DNA of 64,000 nucleotides from Planosporangium flavigriseum. Its GTDB lineage: Bacteria; Actinomycetota; Actinomycetes; Mycobacteriales; Micromonosporaceae. How positions within the stretch are numbered: the stretch's first letter is position 1; each line of letters starts with the position of its first letter. Shown piece by piece: positions 44,154 to 52,805 of the stretch. The translations under genes and the position numbers were made by a program. The notes beneath the pieces are model-generated. The model was not told where the DNA came from. It saw only the letters and a program-made list of their open reading frames with translations, and ran no database searches. The stretch spans positions 1 through 64,000 of the forward strand of contig NZ_JAATVW010000018.1 of assembly GCF_011947225.1 (NCBI RefSeq). Reading direction: 5' to 3'.

Positions 44154-44201
44154 GATCTTGGACACTTGGACCGGCTATGACCGGTCCAAGTGTCCAAGAT
44201 C
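44154..44201. terminator. perfect 21-bp hairpin between protease and purB
   Basis: The arms 44154-44174 and 44181-44201 are exact complements (start gatcttggacacttgg), loop ctatga. It sits between convergent genes and can act in both directions, though it lacks a long T run. Confidence 0.88.
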
Positions 44202-44214
44202 TGCCAGAAAGGGG

Positions 44215-45648
44215 TTAGAGGATCGGCGCGGGCGCGTACGCGGCGGCCTCCGGGCGCCGGGCGACGACCTCGCCGACCCGGTCGGCGACGGCCTGGACCT
44301 GCGCGGAGGCCGCTCCGGTGAACGCGGTCGGATCGGCGACCAGGGTGTCGATCTCCGTACGCGACAGGCGCAGCCGCGAGTCGCCGGCCAGCCGCTCGTA
44401 CAGGTCGTTCTCGGCCAGGCCCTTCTCGCGCATCGCGAGGGCGACCCCGACGGCGTGCTCCTTGATCGCCTCGTGGGCCGTCTCGCGCCCGACGCCCTTG
44501 CGGACCGCGGCCACGAGCACCTTGGTCGTCGCGAGGAACGGCAGGTACCGGTCGAGCTCGCGGCTGATCACAGCCGGGTACGCGCCGAACTCGTCCAGCA
44601 CCGTCAGCAGCGTCTGGAACAGCCCGTCGACGGCGAAGAACGCGTCCGGCAGGGCGACCCGGCGGACGACCGAGCAGGAGACGTCGCCCTCGTTCCACTG
44701 GTCGCCGGCCAGCTCGCCGACCATGTGCAGGTAGCCCCGCACGACCACGGCCAGCCCGTTGATCCGCTCCGACGAGCGGGTGTTCATCTTGTGCGGCATG
44801 GCGCTCGAGCCGACCTGGCCGGGCTTGAAGCCCTCGGTCGCCAGCTCCTGCCCCACCATCAGCCGGATCGTCGTGGCCAGGCTGGAGGGGCCGGCCACCG
44901 CCTGGGCGAGCGCCGACAGGACGTCGAAGTCGAGCGAGCGCGGGTAGACCTGGCCGACGCTGTGCAGTACGCGCTGGAAGCCGAGGTGCTCGGCCACCCG
45001 CCGTTCCAGCTCGTTGAGCTTCTTCGCGTCGCCCTCGAAGAGGTCGAGCTGGTCGGCTGCGGTGCCGACCGGGCCCTTGATGCCGCGCAGCGGGTACCGG
45101 TCGATCAGCTCGTCCACGCGCTCGTACGCGATCAGCAGCTCCTCGGCCGCACTGGCGAAGCGCTTGCCCAGCGTCGTGGCCTGGGCGGGCACGTTGTGCG
45201 AACGGCCGGCCATGACGAGGTCCTCGTGTTCAAGGGCGAGGCGCGCGAGACGGCCGAGGGCGGCGACCATCCGGTCGCGTACGAGCTCGAGCGACGCCCG
45301 GATCTGCATCTGCTCGACGTTCTCGGTCAGGTCGCGGGAGGTCATGCCCTTGTGGATGTGCTCGTGCCCGGCGAGGGCCGAGAACTCCTCGATGCGCGCC
45401 TTCACGTCGTGCCGGGTGACCCGCTCGCGCTCGGCGATCGACGCGAGGTCGACGTCGTCGACGACCCGCTCGTACGCCTCGATCACGCCGTCCGGAACGT
45501 CGACGTCGAGGTCGCGCTGCGCACGCAGGACAGCGAGCCAGAGGCGGCGCTCCGCGCGGATCTTCTCCTCGGGAGACCAGAGGGCGACCAGCTCGGGCGA
45601 GGCGTAGCGGGTGGCCAGGACATCGGGGACCAGGGGCTTGTGCGTCAC
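44215..45648 (-). CDS. purB: adenylosuccinate lyase
   Basis: A 477-residue protein from GTG 45648. Family signatures: TRHDVKARIEEFSALAGHEH, KGMTSRDLTENVEQ, GRSHNVPAQATTLGKRFA, and the signature loop GSSAMPHKMNTRSSERI with the catalytic Ser. It acts twice in purine synthesis, splitting SAICAR and adenylosuccinate. It is encoded alone, away from the purSQL and purFM groups. Confidence 0.96.
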   Translation of the reverse strand: MTHKPLVPDVLATRYASPELVALWSPEEKIRAERRLWLAVLRAQRDLDVDVPDGVIEAYERVVDDVDLASIAERERVTRHDVKARIEEFSALAGHEHIHKGMTSRDLTENVEQMQIRASLELVRDRMVAALGRLARLALEHEDLVMAGRSHNVPAQATTLGKRFASAAEELLIAYERVDELIDRYPLRGIKGPVGTAADQLDLFEGDAKKLNELERRVAEHLGFQRVLHSVGQVYPRSLDFDVLSALAQAVAGPSSLATTIRLMVGQELATEGFKPGQVGSSAMPHKMNTRSSERINGLAVVVRGYLHMVGELAGDQWNEGDVSCSVVRRVALPDAFFAVDGLFQTLLTVLDEFGAYPAVISRELDRYLPFLATTKVLVAAVRKGVGRETAHEAIKEHAVGVALAMREKGLAENDLYERLAGDSRLRLSRTEIDTLVADPTAFTGAASAQVQAVADRVGEVVARRPEAAAYAPAPIL

Positions 45649-45737
45649 CCGGACATTATTCCAGCAGCAGTTCGCCGGCCCCTACCCGTAGTGATACCGG
45701 CACTGGGCTATCCGGATCTCGTCGTCGACCACAGGCT

Positions 45738-47021
45738 CTATTTCGCCGACAGGATCGCCGTGACGCCCTGGCCGCCGGCTGCGCAGATCGAGATCAGTCC
45801 GCGACCCGACCCCTTCTCGTGCAGCAGCTTGGCGAGGGTGGCGACGATCCGGCCGCCGGTCGCGGCGAACGGGTGGCCGGCGGCCAGCGAGGAGCCGGCG
45901 ATGTTCAGCCGAGCGCGGTCGATCGAGCCGAGCGGCGCGTCCAGGCCGAGCTTGCCCTTGCAGTACGCCGGGTCCTCCCACGCCTTGAGCGTGGCCAGCA
46001 GCTGCGACGCGAAGGCCTCGTGGATCTCGTAGAAGTCGAAGTCGCCCAGGGACAGCCCGGCCCGCGCGAGCATCCGCGGCACCGCGTACGTCGGGGCCAT
46101 CAGCAGGCCCTCCCCGCCGTGTACGAAGTCGACCGCAGCGGTCTCCGCCGTCTCGAAGTAGGCCAGCACCGGAAGGTGGTGCGCGGCGGCCCACTCCTCG
46201 CTCGCCAGCAGCACCACGGCGGCGCCGTCGGACAGCGGCGTGGAGTTACCCGCCGTCATCGTCGCACCCTCACCCTTACCGAAGGCCGGCTTCAACGAGC
46301 CGAGCTTCTCCAGGGTCGTGTCCGGCCGGAGGTTCTGGTCGCGGTTCAGCCCCAGGTACGGGGTGAGCAGGTCGTCGAAGAAGCCCCGGTCGTACGCGGC
46401 CGCCAGGCGCTGGTGCGACAGCAGCGCCACCTCGTCCTGCTCCTCGCGGCCGATCCCCCACTCCTTCGCGGTGATCGCCGCGTGCTCGCCCATGGACAGC
46501 CCGGTCCGCGGCTCGCCGTTGCGCGGGACGTCGGGGACGAGCTGGGTCGGCCGCAGCTTGGCGATGGCCTTGAGCCGGTCACCGAGGGAGCGGGCGCGGT
46601 TGAGTTCCAGCAGCGCCTGGCGCATGTCCTCGTTGACGCCGAGCGGAGCGTCGGAGGTGGTGTCGACCCCGCCCGCGATGCCGGCGTCGATCTGGCCCAG
46701 CGCGATCTTGTTGGCGACCAGGGTCACCGCCTCCAGGCCGGTGCCGCAGGCCTGCTGCACGTCGTACGCGGGGGTGTGCGGGTCGAGACGCGAGCCGAGG
46801 ACGCACTCGCGGGTCAGGTTGAAGTCCCGGCTGTGCTTGAGCACGGCGCCGGCCGCCACCTCGCCGAGACGCTCGCCGGCCAGGCCGAACCGGGCGACGA
46901 GGCCGTCCAGCGCGGCGGTCAGCATGTCCTGGTTGGAGGCGCGGGCGTAAGGCCCGTTGGAGCGGGCAAAGGGGATCCGATTGCCACCGAGGATCGCCAC
47001 ACGGCGAGGAGCTGACTGCAT
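45738..47021 (-). CDS. acetyl-CoA C-acyltransferase (FadI/FadA2-like thiolase)
   Basis: About 427 residues from ATG 47021 (GTG 47030 also possible; aaggtgg upstream). Thiolase motifs: nucleophile Cys in VQQACGTGLEAV, NGEPRTGLSMGEHAA, NSTPLSDGAAVVLLASEE, EIHEAFASQ with the catalytic His, AGSSLAAGHPFAATGGR, and ICAAGGQG with the second Cys. It cleaves or forms 3-ketoacyl-CoA in fatty acid metabolism. It is divergent from fabG4-htdX around a palindrome, exactly the order of fadA2, fabG4 and htdX in Mycobacterium tuberculosis. Confidence 0.92.
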   Translation of the reverse strand: MQSAPRRVAILGGNRIPFARSNGPYARASNQDMLTAALDGLVARFGLAGERLGEVAAGAVLKHSRDFNLTRECVLGSRLDPHTPAYDVQQACGTGLEAVTLVANKIALGQIDAGIAGGVDTTSDAPLGVNEDMRQALLELNRARSLGDRLKAIAKLRPTQLVPDVPRNGEPRTGLSMGEHAAITAKEWGIGREEQDEVALLSHQRLAAAYDRGFFDDLLTPYLGLNRDQNLRPDTTLEKLGSLKPAFGKGEGATMTAGNSTPLSDGAAVVLLASEEWAAAHHLPVLAYFETAETAAVDFVHGGEGLLMAPTYAVPRMLARAGLSLGDFDFYEIHEAFASQLLATLKAWEDPAYCKGKLGLDAPLGSIDRARLNIAGSSLAAGHPFAATGGRIVATLAKLLHEKGSGRGLISICAAGGQGVTAILSAK

Positions 47022-47043
47022 GAATGCCACCTTACCAACGAAC

Positions 47044-47059
47044 CTTACTCGTGAGTAAG
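47044..47059. promoter_or_regulatory. perfect 16-bp palindrome in the thiolase/fabG4 divergent promoter
   Basis: cttactcgtgagtaag is a perfect dyad 22 bp before the thiolase start and 38 bp before the fabG4 start, followed by a partial repeat (agagtaag). This is typical of TetR-family repressors of fatty-acid genes, but the regulator gene is not in view. Confidence 0.75.
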
Positions 47060-47097
47060 ATTACGGCAGAGTAAGAAGTCAGGGAGGAGCGGCAGAC

Positions 47098-48420
47098 ATG
47101 TCCGATCGCTACACCAGCTTCGCCAACACCCCCGCCGGAAAGGCCGTGGTCAAGCGACTCGGCCTGCCCGAGCCGGTGCGGCTGCGCAGGTACCGGCCCG
47201 GCGACCCGGACATCGAGGGCAATGTGCTGGTCGGCGGCGCGGGCCGGCTCGCCGAGCCCGTACGCAAGCTGCTCCAGGCGAACGGCGTCAATACTGACGC
47301 CGCCGAAGGCCCGTACGCGGGACTGGTCTTCGACGCGACCGGCATCACCGACTCGACCGGGCTGCGCGCCCTCTACGACTTCTTCCACCCGGTCGCCCGG
47401 TCGCTTCGCCCGTGCGGGCGGGTCATCGTGCTCGGCACCGCTCCGGAAGACTGCGCCAGCCCGCGGGAAGCCACCGCGCAGCGGGCCCTCGAAGGGTTCG
47501 TGCGCTCCGTCGGCAAGGAGTTCGGCCGGGGCACCACCGCCCAACTCGGGTACGTCGCGCCCGGCGCCGAGGACGGCGTTGAGTCGACCCTGCGGTTCCT
47601 GCTGTCGGCGAAGTCGGCGTACGTGTCGGGCCAGGTCGTCCGGGTCGGGCGGGCGCCGGCCAGCCAGCCGAAGGACGCGACCTTGCCCCTCGAAGGCAAG
47701 GTCGCCCTGGTCACCGGCGCCGCCCGCGGCATCGGCGAGGCGATCGCCCATGTCCTGGCTCGGGACGGCGCCCACGTCATCTGCCTGGACGTCCCGGCCG
47801 CCGGCGAGCCGCTGTCGAAGGTCGCCAACGACGTGCACGGCAGCGCGCTCCAACTCGACCTCACGGCCGCGGACGCGCCGCAGCGACTGGTCGACCACGT
47901 CAAGGAGCGGCACGGTCGGCTCGACATCCTGGTCCACAACGCCGGCATCACCCGGGACAAGACGCTCGCCCGGATGTCCGAAGACCGCTGGAACAGCGTC
48001 CTGGACATCAACCTGTCCAGCCAGGAGCGGGTCAACGACGCTGTGCTCGCGGCCGACCTGCTGCCGGCCGGCGGCCGGATCGTGACCGTGTCGTCGATGG
48101 CCGGCATCGCCGGCAACCGCGGCCAGACCAACTACGCCGCCTCCAAGGCCGGCGTGATCGGCCTGGTGCAGTCGTACGCGCCGGCCCTCGCCGACAAGGG
48201 CATCACCATCAACGCCGTCGCGCCCGGCTTCATCGAGACCCGCATGACCGCCGCGATGCCGCTCATGATCCGCGAGGCGGGCCGGCGGATGAACAGCATG
48301 TCGCAGGGCGGGCTGCCGGTCGACGTCGCGGAGACGATCGCCTGGTTCGCCAGCCCCGGCTCGGCCGGCCTGACCGGCAACGTGGTCCGGGTCTGCGGCC
48401 AGAGCCTGCTGGGGGCGTGA
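47098..48420 (+). CDS. fabG4: high-molecular-weight 3-oxoacyl-ACP/CoA reductase FabG4
   Basis: A 440-residue two-domain SDR from ATG 47098. The N-terminal 200 residues are a degenerate flavodoxin-like domain (NVLVGGAGRLAEPVRKLLQA). The C-terminal half is a full SDR: VALVTGAARGIGEAIAHVLA, DILVHNAGITRDKTL, catalytic Ser in VSSMAG and YAASKAG. This length and layout define FabG4 of M. tuberculosis, an NADH-dependent ketoacyl-CoA reductase. The next gene, an htdX-like dehydratase, overlaps its stop by 4 bp. Confidence 0.92.
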   Translation: MSDRYTSFANTPAGKAVVKRLGLPEPVRLRRYRPGDPDIEGNVLVGGAGRLAEPVRKLLQANGVNTDAAEGPYAGLVFDATGITDSTGLRALYDFFHPVARSLRPCGRVIVLGTAPEDCASPREATAQRALEGFVRSVGKEFGRGTTAQLGYVAPGAEDGVESTLRFLLSAKSAYVSGQVVRVGRAPASQPKDATLPLEGKVALVTGAARGIGEAIAHVLARDGAHVICLDVPAAGEPLSKVANDVHGSALQLDLTAADAPQRLVDHVKERHGRLDILVHNAGITRDKTLARMSEDRWNSVLDINLSSQERVNDAVLAADLLPAGGRIVTVSSMAGIAGNRGQTNYAASKAGVIGLVQSYAPALADKGITINAVAPGFIETRMTAAMPLMIREAGRRMNSMSQGGLPVDVAETIAWFASPGSAGLTGNVVRVCGQSLLGA

Positions 48421-49295
48421 GCATGGCCGTCGAGGAGCTCGCCGCACCCCCGCGGCTCGGGCCGCTCTACCGCAGCGCGGCGCTGACCGCCGTCCGGCGC
48501 AAGGCCCTGGGCGGGGGCGGCCCGTCCGGCGCCCTGCCCGACACGGAGATGCGCGTACGCGAGGTCGCCGTCGACCGGGAGCACCTTGCCCGGTACGACC
48601 GGGTGTGCGGATTCCGCCTGACCGACGAACTGCCCGCCACGTACCCGCACATCCTGGCGTTCCCGCTAGCCGTGGCGCTGATGGCCCGCCCGGACTTCCC
48701 GTTGGCACTCGTCGGCCTGGTCCACGTCGCCAACCGCATCGAGGTGCACCGGCCGCTCACCGCCGACGACCGCTTCGAGCTTCGCGTCCACGCCGAGGAC
48801 CTGCGGGAGCACGAACGTGGCCGGCAGGTCGACCTCGTCGCCGAGGCGCTGGTCGACGGCGAGACGGTGTGGACCGGGCGGTCGGTGTACCTGCGCCGGG
48901 AGAGGAAGTCGGGCGGCAGCGATCGGCGCCCGGAGCCGACCCCGCCGCCGGAGGGCGGTGCGCTCTGGCGAGTCACCCCGCGGGTGGGTACGGACTACGC
49001 CGACGTCTCCGGCGACCACAACCCGATACACACCTCCCGGGTGGGGGCGCGCCTGCTGGGCTTCCCCACCCCGATCGCGCACGGCATGTGGAGCAAGGCG
49101 CGCTGCCTGGCCGCGCTGGAGGGCCGGCTGCCGGCCGCGTACGCCGTCGACGTGGCGTTCAAGCTGCCGGTACCGCTGCCGTCGACCGTGACGTTCACCG
49201 CGACGCAGGCCGGCTCCGAGCACTGGCGGTTCGGGCTGCACGGCGCGAAGTCCGGCAAGCCGCACCTGACCGGGGAAGTTATCCACAGGTCTTGA
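48417..49295 (+). CDS. htdX: MaoC-like 3-hydroxyacyl dehydratase HtdX
   Basis: A 292-residue double-hotdog protein. GTG 48417 overlaps the fabG4 stop; ATG 48423 lies two codons later. The first hotdog is degenerate. The second has the hydratase-2 motif DYADVSGDHNPIH with catalytic Asp and His, followed by FPTPIAHGMWSKARC. It dehydrates 3-hydroxyacyl-CoA/ACP to the enoyl form, the step after FabG4. The order and partners are those of M. tuberculosis htdX-fabG4. Confidence 0.9.
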   Translation: MSMAVEELAAPPRLGPLYRSAALTAVRRKALGGGGPSGALPDTEMRVREVAVDREHLARYDRVCGFRLTDELPATYPHILAFPLAVALMARPDFPLALVGLVHVANRIEVHRPLTADDRFELRVHAEDLREHERGRQVDLVAEALVDGETVWTGRSVYLRRERKSGGSDRRPEPTPPPEGGALWRVTPRVGTDYADVSGDHNPIHTSRVGARLLGFPTPIAHGMWSKARCLAALEGRLPAAYAVDVAFKLPVPLPSTVTFTATQAGSEHWRFGLHGAKSGKPHLTGEVIHRS

Positions 49296-49364
49296 TTTCG
49301 GGGTCCCCGGGATTGGCGTTCGCTCCATAGACTTCGAGCGTTACGCCAGCCCTGGGGAGGACTC

Positions 49365-49670
49365 GTGACCCAGCCGTCGTTCCGCGTCGACCCCGACGTG
49401 CTCCAGCACGTCGCCGGCGCCGCCGGCTCCGCCGCCCACTTCTGTCATCGCGCGCACCGCGCGATGGGCGACGAGCTTCAGTACGCCAGCGAGCAGAGCT
49501 TCGGGGAGTATGGCGTGTTCGGCGCCTTTCGCGACTTCATGCAGCGGTGGCGGGCCGAGGTGAAGGTGACCGAGGAGGCCGCCTACCAGTTCAGCGCCGC
49601 GATCACTGAGTCGCTCGACGGCTACGGGCACAGCGACGGCCACGCGGTGCAGCGGTTCGGCGGCCGGTGA
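49365..49670 (+). CDS. EspC-like small ESX (type VII) protein
   Basis: A 101-residue all-helical protein from GTG 49365 with a strong ribosome site (ggggagg). The sequence (FRVDPDVLQHVAGAAGSAAH, MQRWRAEVKVTEEAAYQFSA) follows the EspC-like pattern of small type VII secreted proteins: helix-turn-helix with conserved Val/Ala spacing and no WXG. It is directly followed by the WXG-peptidase gene (ATG adjacent to TGA), so the pair probably forms a secretion complex. ESX machinery genes are not in the window. Confidence 0.65.
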   Translation: MTQPSFRVDPDVLQHVAGAAGSAAHFCHRAHRAMGDELQYASEQSFGEYGVFGAFRDFMQRWRAEVKVTEEAAYQFSAAITESLDGYGHSDGHAVQRFGGR

Positions 49671-51215
49671 ATGGGGCACACGACGCTGGAGCGGCTTGAG
49701 TCGCTTGAGAAAGAGATCAAATCAGCGTACGGGTTCGCCGGCTACCCCGCGCTACGTGACGCTGTGCAACGGGCGCTGCGCGAGCCGCCGCCGAAGGGCC
49801 ACCCCGACAAGATCATGCAGCACGCGGCCCTGCTTCGGGAGCTCAGCCGGTTAGGCGAGGAGGAGGGCAACGGCCTCCGCGCGTACGTGACCGGCCCGCT
49901 GCCGCAGGCCTGGACCGGCACCGCGGCCACCAGCGCCACCGTCGCCGCCACCGCCATCGACAACCAGATGCGCCGCATGGTGGACACGTTCGACGAGGGC
50001 GACCGGGCCCTGCGCGCGTACGCCGACGCGATCGAGAGCGCCCGCGAGCTGCATCCCACCGGGCACGCCCGGCTGGAGCACGCGGCGCACCTGCTCTCGA
50101 CGATCGACCAGTTGTTCGGCTACGACGGCGCGGTCATGAAGGAGGCGCACCACGAGGCGATGGCCGGCATCGCCGTCCTCGTACGGTGCGCCCGAACGGT
50201 CGAAGCCGCCAGCCACGTCGCGTCACGCACCTTCGCCGAGCTGGCGAGCAGGGCCAGGTCCGGACGGATCACCAGCAAAGCGATCACCGCGCTCGACAAG
50301 CTCGTCATCGCGGACGCCGCCACCTCAGGCCCCGGCGCGCACGACGCCAACCTGATCCTGACCGCCGACGCGTCCGGCCGCGCCTCCGCCAACCTCGACC
50401 GCCTGCGCGCCGACGACCAGAAGCACTTCGCCTGGCTGCTCGGCCAGTGCCGGTCGACGCAGGAGCAGGCCTACCTGCTGCAGGCGCTCGCCGCAGGTTA
50501 CGGCGTCGCGGAGATCGACGCCTTCGACCACAAGATCCATGCCCATGGCGATGACCAGGTGTGGCTACAGCAGCACCTGACCCCGATCACCGAGGCCGCC
50601 GGACCCGACCCGGCCCACAGCCGCCGCCCGGTCGAGTTCGGCGGGCGAGAATGGACCCAGGGCTCGGCCCCCACCTGTGTGGCCATGTCGACCGTGATGG
50701 CCCGGGCCAAGGTCGATCCGCTGTACGCGTTGCAGTTGACCACCGGCGGCTACCCCGACGACCCGTCCTTCGACAGCGGCGACGCCTTCGCCCGCCGGCT
50801 GCACGACGAGCAGCATGACGTGTACGACGGAGGCCGCAACTGGTTGCAGGACCTGTTCGGCACGGACGGCATGACCGAGGGACAGGCGCGCGACGTCGCC
50901 AACGAGCAGGTGGCCCCGCACACCGGCGCGCGTTACGACAAGGTGACGGTCGACTCGACCGGCGATCGCCGGAACGTCCTGCCCGAGGTGGAGAAGGCCG
51001 TCGACCAGGGGCTGCCGGTCACGTTCACCGTGCAGGACGGCCACGGCGGCCACGAAATGGCGATCGTGGGTCACCAGGACGGCATGCTCGAGGTGTACAA
51101 CCCCTGGGGGTACACGGTCTGGGTGAGCGAGGACGACTTCGTCAACAACCACATGAACGTCGTCGGGGACGGGGTTCCCGCGAGTGTGCACGCCGTCAAC
51201 GTGCCCCGGCGTTAG
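49671..51215 (+). CDS. WXG-domain protein with C39-like cysteine peptidase C-terminus
   Basis: A 514-residue protein. Residues about 60-125 form a WXG100-like helical hairpin with W81-T-G83. Residues 130-310 are helical linker. Residues about 320-505 have the pattern of a papain-fold (C39/C70-like) peptidase: Cys336 in GSAPTCVAMSTVMA, His461 in GGHEMAIVGHQDG and Asn477 in EVYNPWGYTVWV. Large type VII toxins often carry such C-terminal enzyme domains behind a WXG or LXG head. The next gene may be its immunity protein. Target and secretion route are inferred only. Confidence 0.72.
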   Translation: MGHTTLERLESLEKEIKSAYGFAGYPALRDAVQRALREPPPKGHPDKIMQHAALLRELSRLGEEEGNGLRAYVTGPLPQAWTGTAATSATVAATAIDNQMRRMVDTFDEGDRALRAYADAIESARELHPTGHARLEHAAHLLSTIDQLFGYDGAVMKEAHHEAMAGIAVLVRCARTVEAASHVASRTFAELASRARSGRITSKAITALDKLVIADAATSGPGAHDANLILTADASGRASANLDRLRADDQKHFAWLLGQCRSTQEQAYLLQALAAGYGVAEIDAFDHKIHAHGDDQVWLQQHLTPITEAAGPDPAHSRRPVEFGGREWTQGSAPTCVAMSTVMARAKVDPLYALQLTTGGYPDDPSFDSGDAFARRLHDEQHDVYDGGRNWLQDLFGTDGMTEGQARDVANEQVAPHTGARYDKVTVDSTGDRRNVLPEVEKAVDQGLPVTFTVQDGHGGHEMAIVGHQDGMLEVYNPWGYTVWVSEDDFVNNHMNVVGDGVPASVHAVNVPRR

Positions 51216-51224
51216 GAGGCTGCG

Positions 51225-51632
51225 GTGCCGATTCCAGGTATCGGTCGTACCGACCGGGAGCTAGCCGACCTCGACGTGCCCGCGCTGCTCCGCGACGGGT
51301 TGGCCGCCGGCGGCCCCGCCAACACCGAACTGTTCGGCGACGGGCGGATCGCAGCCGCCATCGCGGCCGACCGGGCGGGTGTGCGGCCCCGGTCGCTGGC
51401 GTTCCTCGCCGAAGTGGTCCGGCGGGGCGGGATCGGGTACGCCGCCCAGCTACCCGAGCCGCTGCCCGGCGCCGAGCGCACCGCCCTGGCCCGGGAGTGG
51501 CTGACGGCGGCGACCCCGGTGGCCGGCGCGGAGGCTGTGCCCGGCGAGGAAGCTGACGAGGAGTTCGCCCGCTGGCTGGAGGCCATCGCCGTGGTCCTGG
51601 GCGTGCGTCAGCACGCCGTCCCACCGCGCTGA
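51225..51632 (+). CDS. small acidic protein, possible immunity partner
   Basis: A 135-residue protein from GTG 51225, with ggagg 5 bases upstream and only 9 bp after the peptidase gene. It is acidic (many Glu/Asp, EEADEEFARWLEAIA), mostly helical and contains no signal peptide. I do not recognise a family. Size, charge and position match cytoplasmic immunity proteins encoded behind polymorphic toxins. Confidence 0.5.
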   Translation: MPIPGIGRTDRELADLDVPALLRDGLAAGGPANTELFGDGRIAAAIAADRAGVRPRSLAFLAEVVRRGGIGYAAQLPEPLPGAERTALAREWLTAATPVAGAEAVPGEEADEEFARWLEAIAVVLGVRQHAVPPR

Positions 51633-51691
51633 TGACGTTGTGTCGCTGTCCCACATCGCGATGGAGAAATCATCAACTAGCAGGGAGCAAA

Positions 51692-52018
51692 GTGTCGAAG
51701 ATCCTGGAGAGCAAGGTGTCAGCAGAGGGTCGCATCTCCATCCCCGCCGACATCCGGCACCGGTTGGGCCTACAACCCGGCGACCGCGTGCAGTTCCTCC
51801 TCGACGAGGACGGAGTCCGACTGGTGACCGCGCGATCCCTTGCCGAGGCGGTGTGGGCGCGCAACACCGGCGGCGACGCCCTCGACGCCGGCGAGGCGAT
51901 CCGGGCCGCCCGCGAGGCTGACGACCGCGGCACCGACCGGGACGATCGCCCGCTCGACGCCGGCCCGACCGATGCCGAAGAGGACAAGGTCCTCGCATCG
52001 CTTTTTCCCGCCGCGTGA
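51692..52018 (+). CDS. AbrB/VapB-type antitoxin
   Basis: GTG 51692, preceded by gggag, starts a 108-residue protein. Residues 1-48 are a SpoVT/AbrB swapped-hairpin domain (SKVSAEGRISIPADIRHRLG, LQPGDRVQFLLDEDGVRLV). The remainder is acidic and should bind the toxin. It is followed directly by the PIN gene (GTGA overlap). It normally represses its own operon and neutralises VapC. Confidence 0.82.
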   Translation: MSKILESKVSAEGRISIPADIRHRLGLQPGDRVQFLLDEDGVRLVTARSLAEAVWARNTGGDALDAGEAIRAAREADDRGTDRDDRPLDAGPTDAEEDKVLASLFPAA

Positions 52019-52486
52019 GCGCCCGCGACCTGGCCCGTCCTGGTCTTCGACGCTAACCCGCTGCTGGCCTGGGTGTTGCAAGCCCAAGACCAGGGGCGGC
52101 GCATCCAGCGGCTGTTCGACTCCCCCGCCGAGTGCGTCATGGCGGCCTCCGTACTGGCCGAGACGATCTACGTCGCCCGCGAGCGCGGCAACCAGGCCGA
52201 GCCAGCGGCCCTGCGCGCCGAACTGCTCGCGCAGGAACTGTGCGTCGAGCCGATTACCGAGGAGGACGCGGAGTGGGCCGGTGCCGTGATCACCGAGTCG
52301 CGAGCACGTCCAGCCCGGTGGAAGACCACGCGCGGTGAGCGCCAGGGATCGTTGTCGCTGGGCGACGGGCTGACACTCGCCGTGGCCCAGCGCCTCGGCG
52401 CCCGAGCGGTCAGCTTCGACGGCGCCTGGGCCCACTTCCCCACCCTCAGCTTCCCGCTGCTGGATCCATGGAAAGTGCCGAACTGA
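52015..52486 (+). pseudogene. VapC-type PIN toxin with a +1 frameshift
   Basis: GTG 52015, overlapping the antitoxin stop, opens only 13 codons before TAA. The PIN domain continues one frame over from base 52037 (VLVFDANPLLAWVL). Removing one C from the ccc run at 52034-52036 gives a perfect fusion, MSARDLA followed by VLVFDAN. All PIN acidic residues are intact: Asp in VFDANPLL, Glu in VLAETIYVARE, Asp in SLGDGLTL and SFDGAW. No ATG, GTG or TTG lies in frame before the first catalytic Asp. So this is either a recent inactivation, a phase-variable C run, or a sequencing error. Confidence 0.7.
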
Positions 52487-52499
52487 AGGGGTATCCGTC

Positions 52500-52607
52500 G
52501 TGCCGGCCCGCGCCGAACTGACGACCCAGCAGGCGGCGGACATGCTGAACGTCCCCCGCCCGCTCCGCATCGACTGCTCGTTCACCCAGGATCTGGGGCT
52601 CGTCTGA
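52500..52607 (+). pseudogene. excisionase-type HTH antitoxin fragment
   Basis: A 35-codon frame from GTG 52500 contains LTTQQAADMLNVPRP, the helix-turn-helix start of excisionase-type antitoxins that pair with PIN toxins, and then loses similarity. It is truncated to about a fifth of the normal length. Confidence 0.6.
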
Positions 52608-52609
52608 CC

Positions 52610-52690
52610 GTGGCGTTCGTCGTCTCGTACGACACGAACGTGCTGGATCCGAGCACCCTACGGGACTTGTTGATCCGCCACAGCGCGTGA
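52610..52690 (+). pseudogene. PIN-domain toxin fragment
   Basis: A 26-codon frame from GTG 52610 reads FVVSYDTNVLDPSTLRDLLI and stops. This is the first strand and helix of a PIN toxin (usually FVVLYDANVLYPSTLRDLL). With the HTH fragment just before it, this is the remains of a second toxin-antitoxin pair. Confidence 0.6.
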
Positions 52691-52805
52691 CAGTCCAGAC
52701 AGCGCGAAACCGGCCCACCCGCCGTCCGGAAGGCTGCCGGGTCCACTTCCAGGAACTACTGCTCCCGGCGTCTCGACGGCACCCGTCAGTGCCTAACGGG
52801 GCACT

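Noticed and set aside
44158..46032. 624-codon plus-strand frame opposite purB and the thiolase
   Set aside because: Pure antisense of two clearly identified enzymes; no start signal and no domain.
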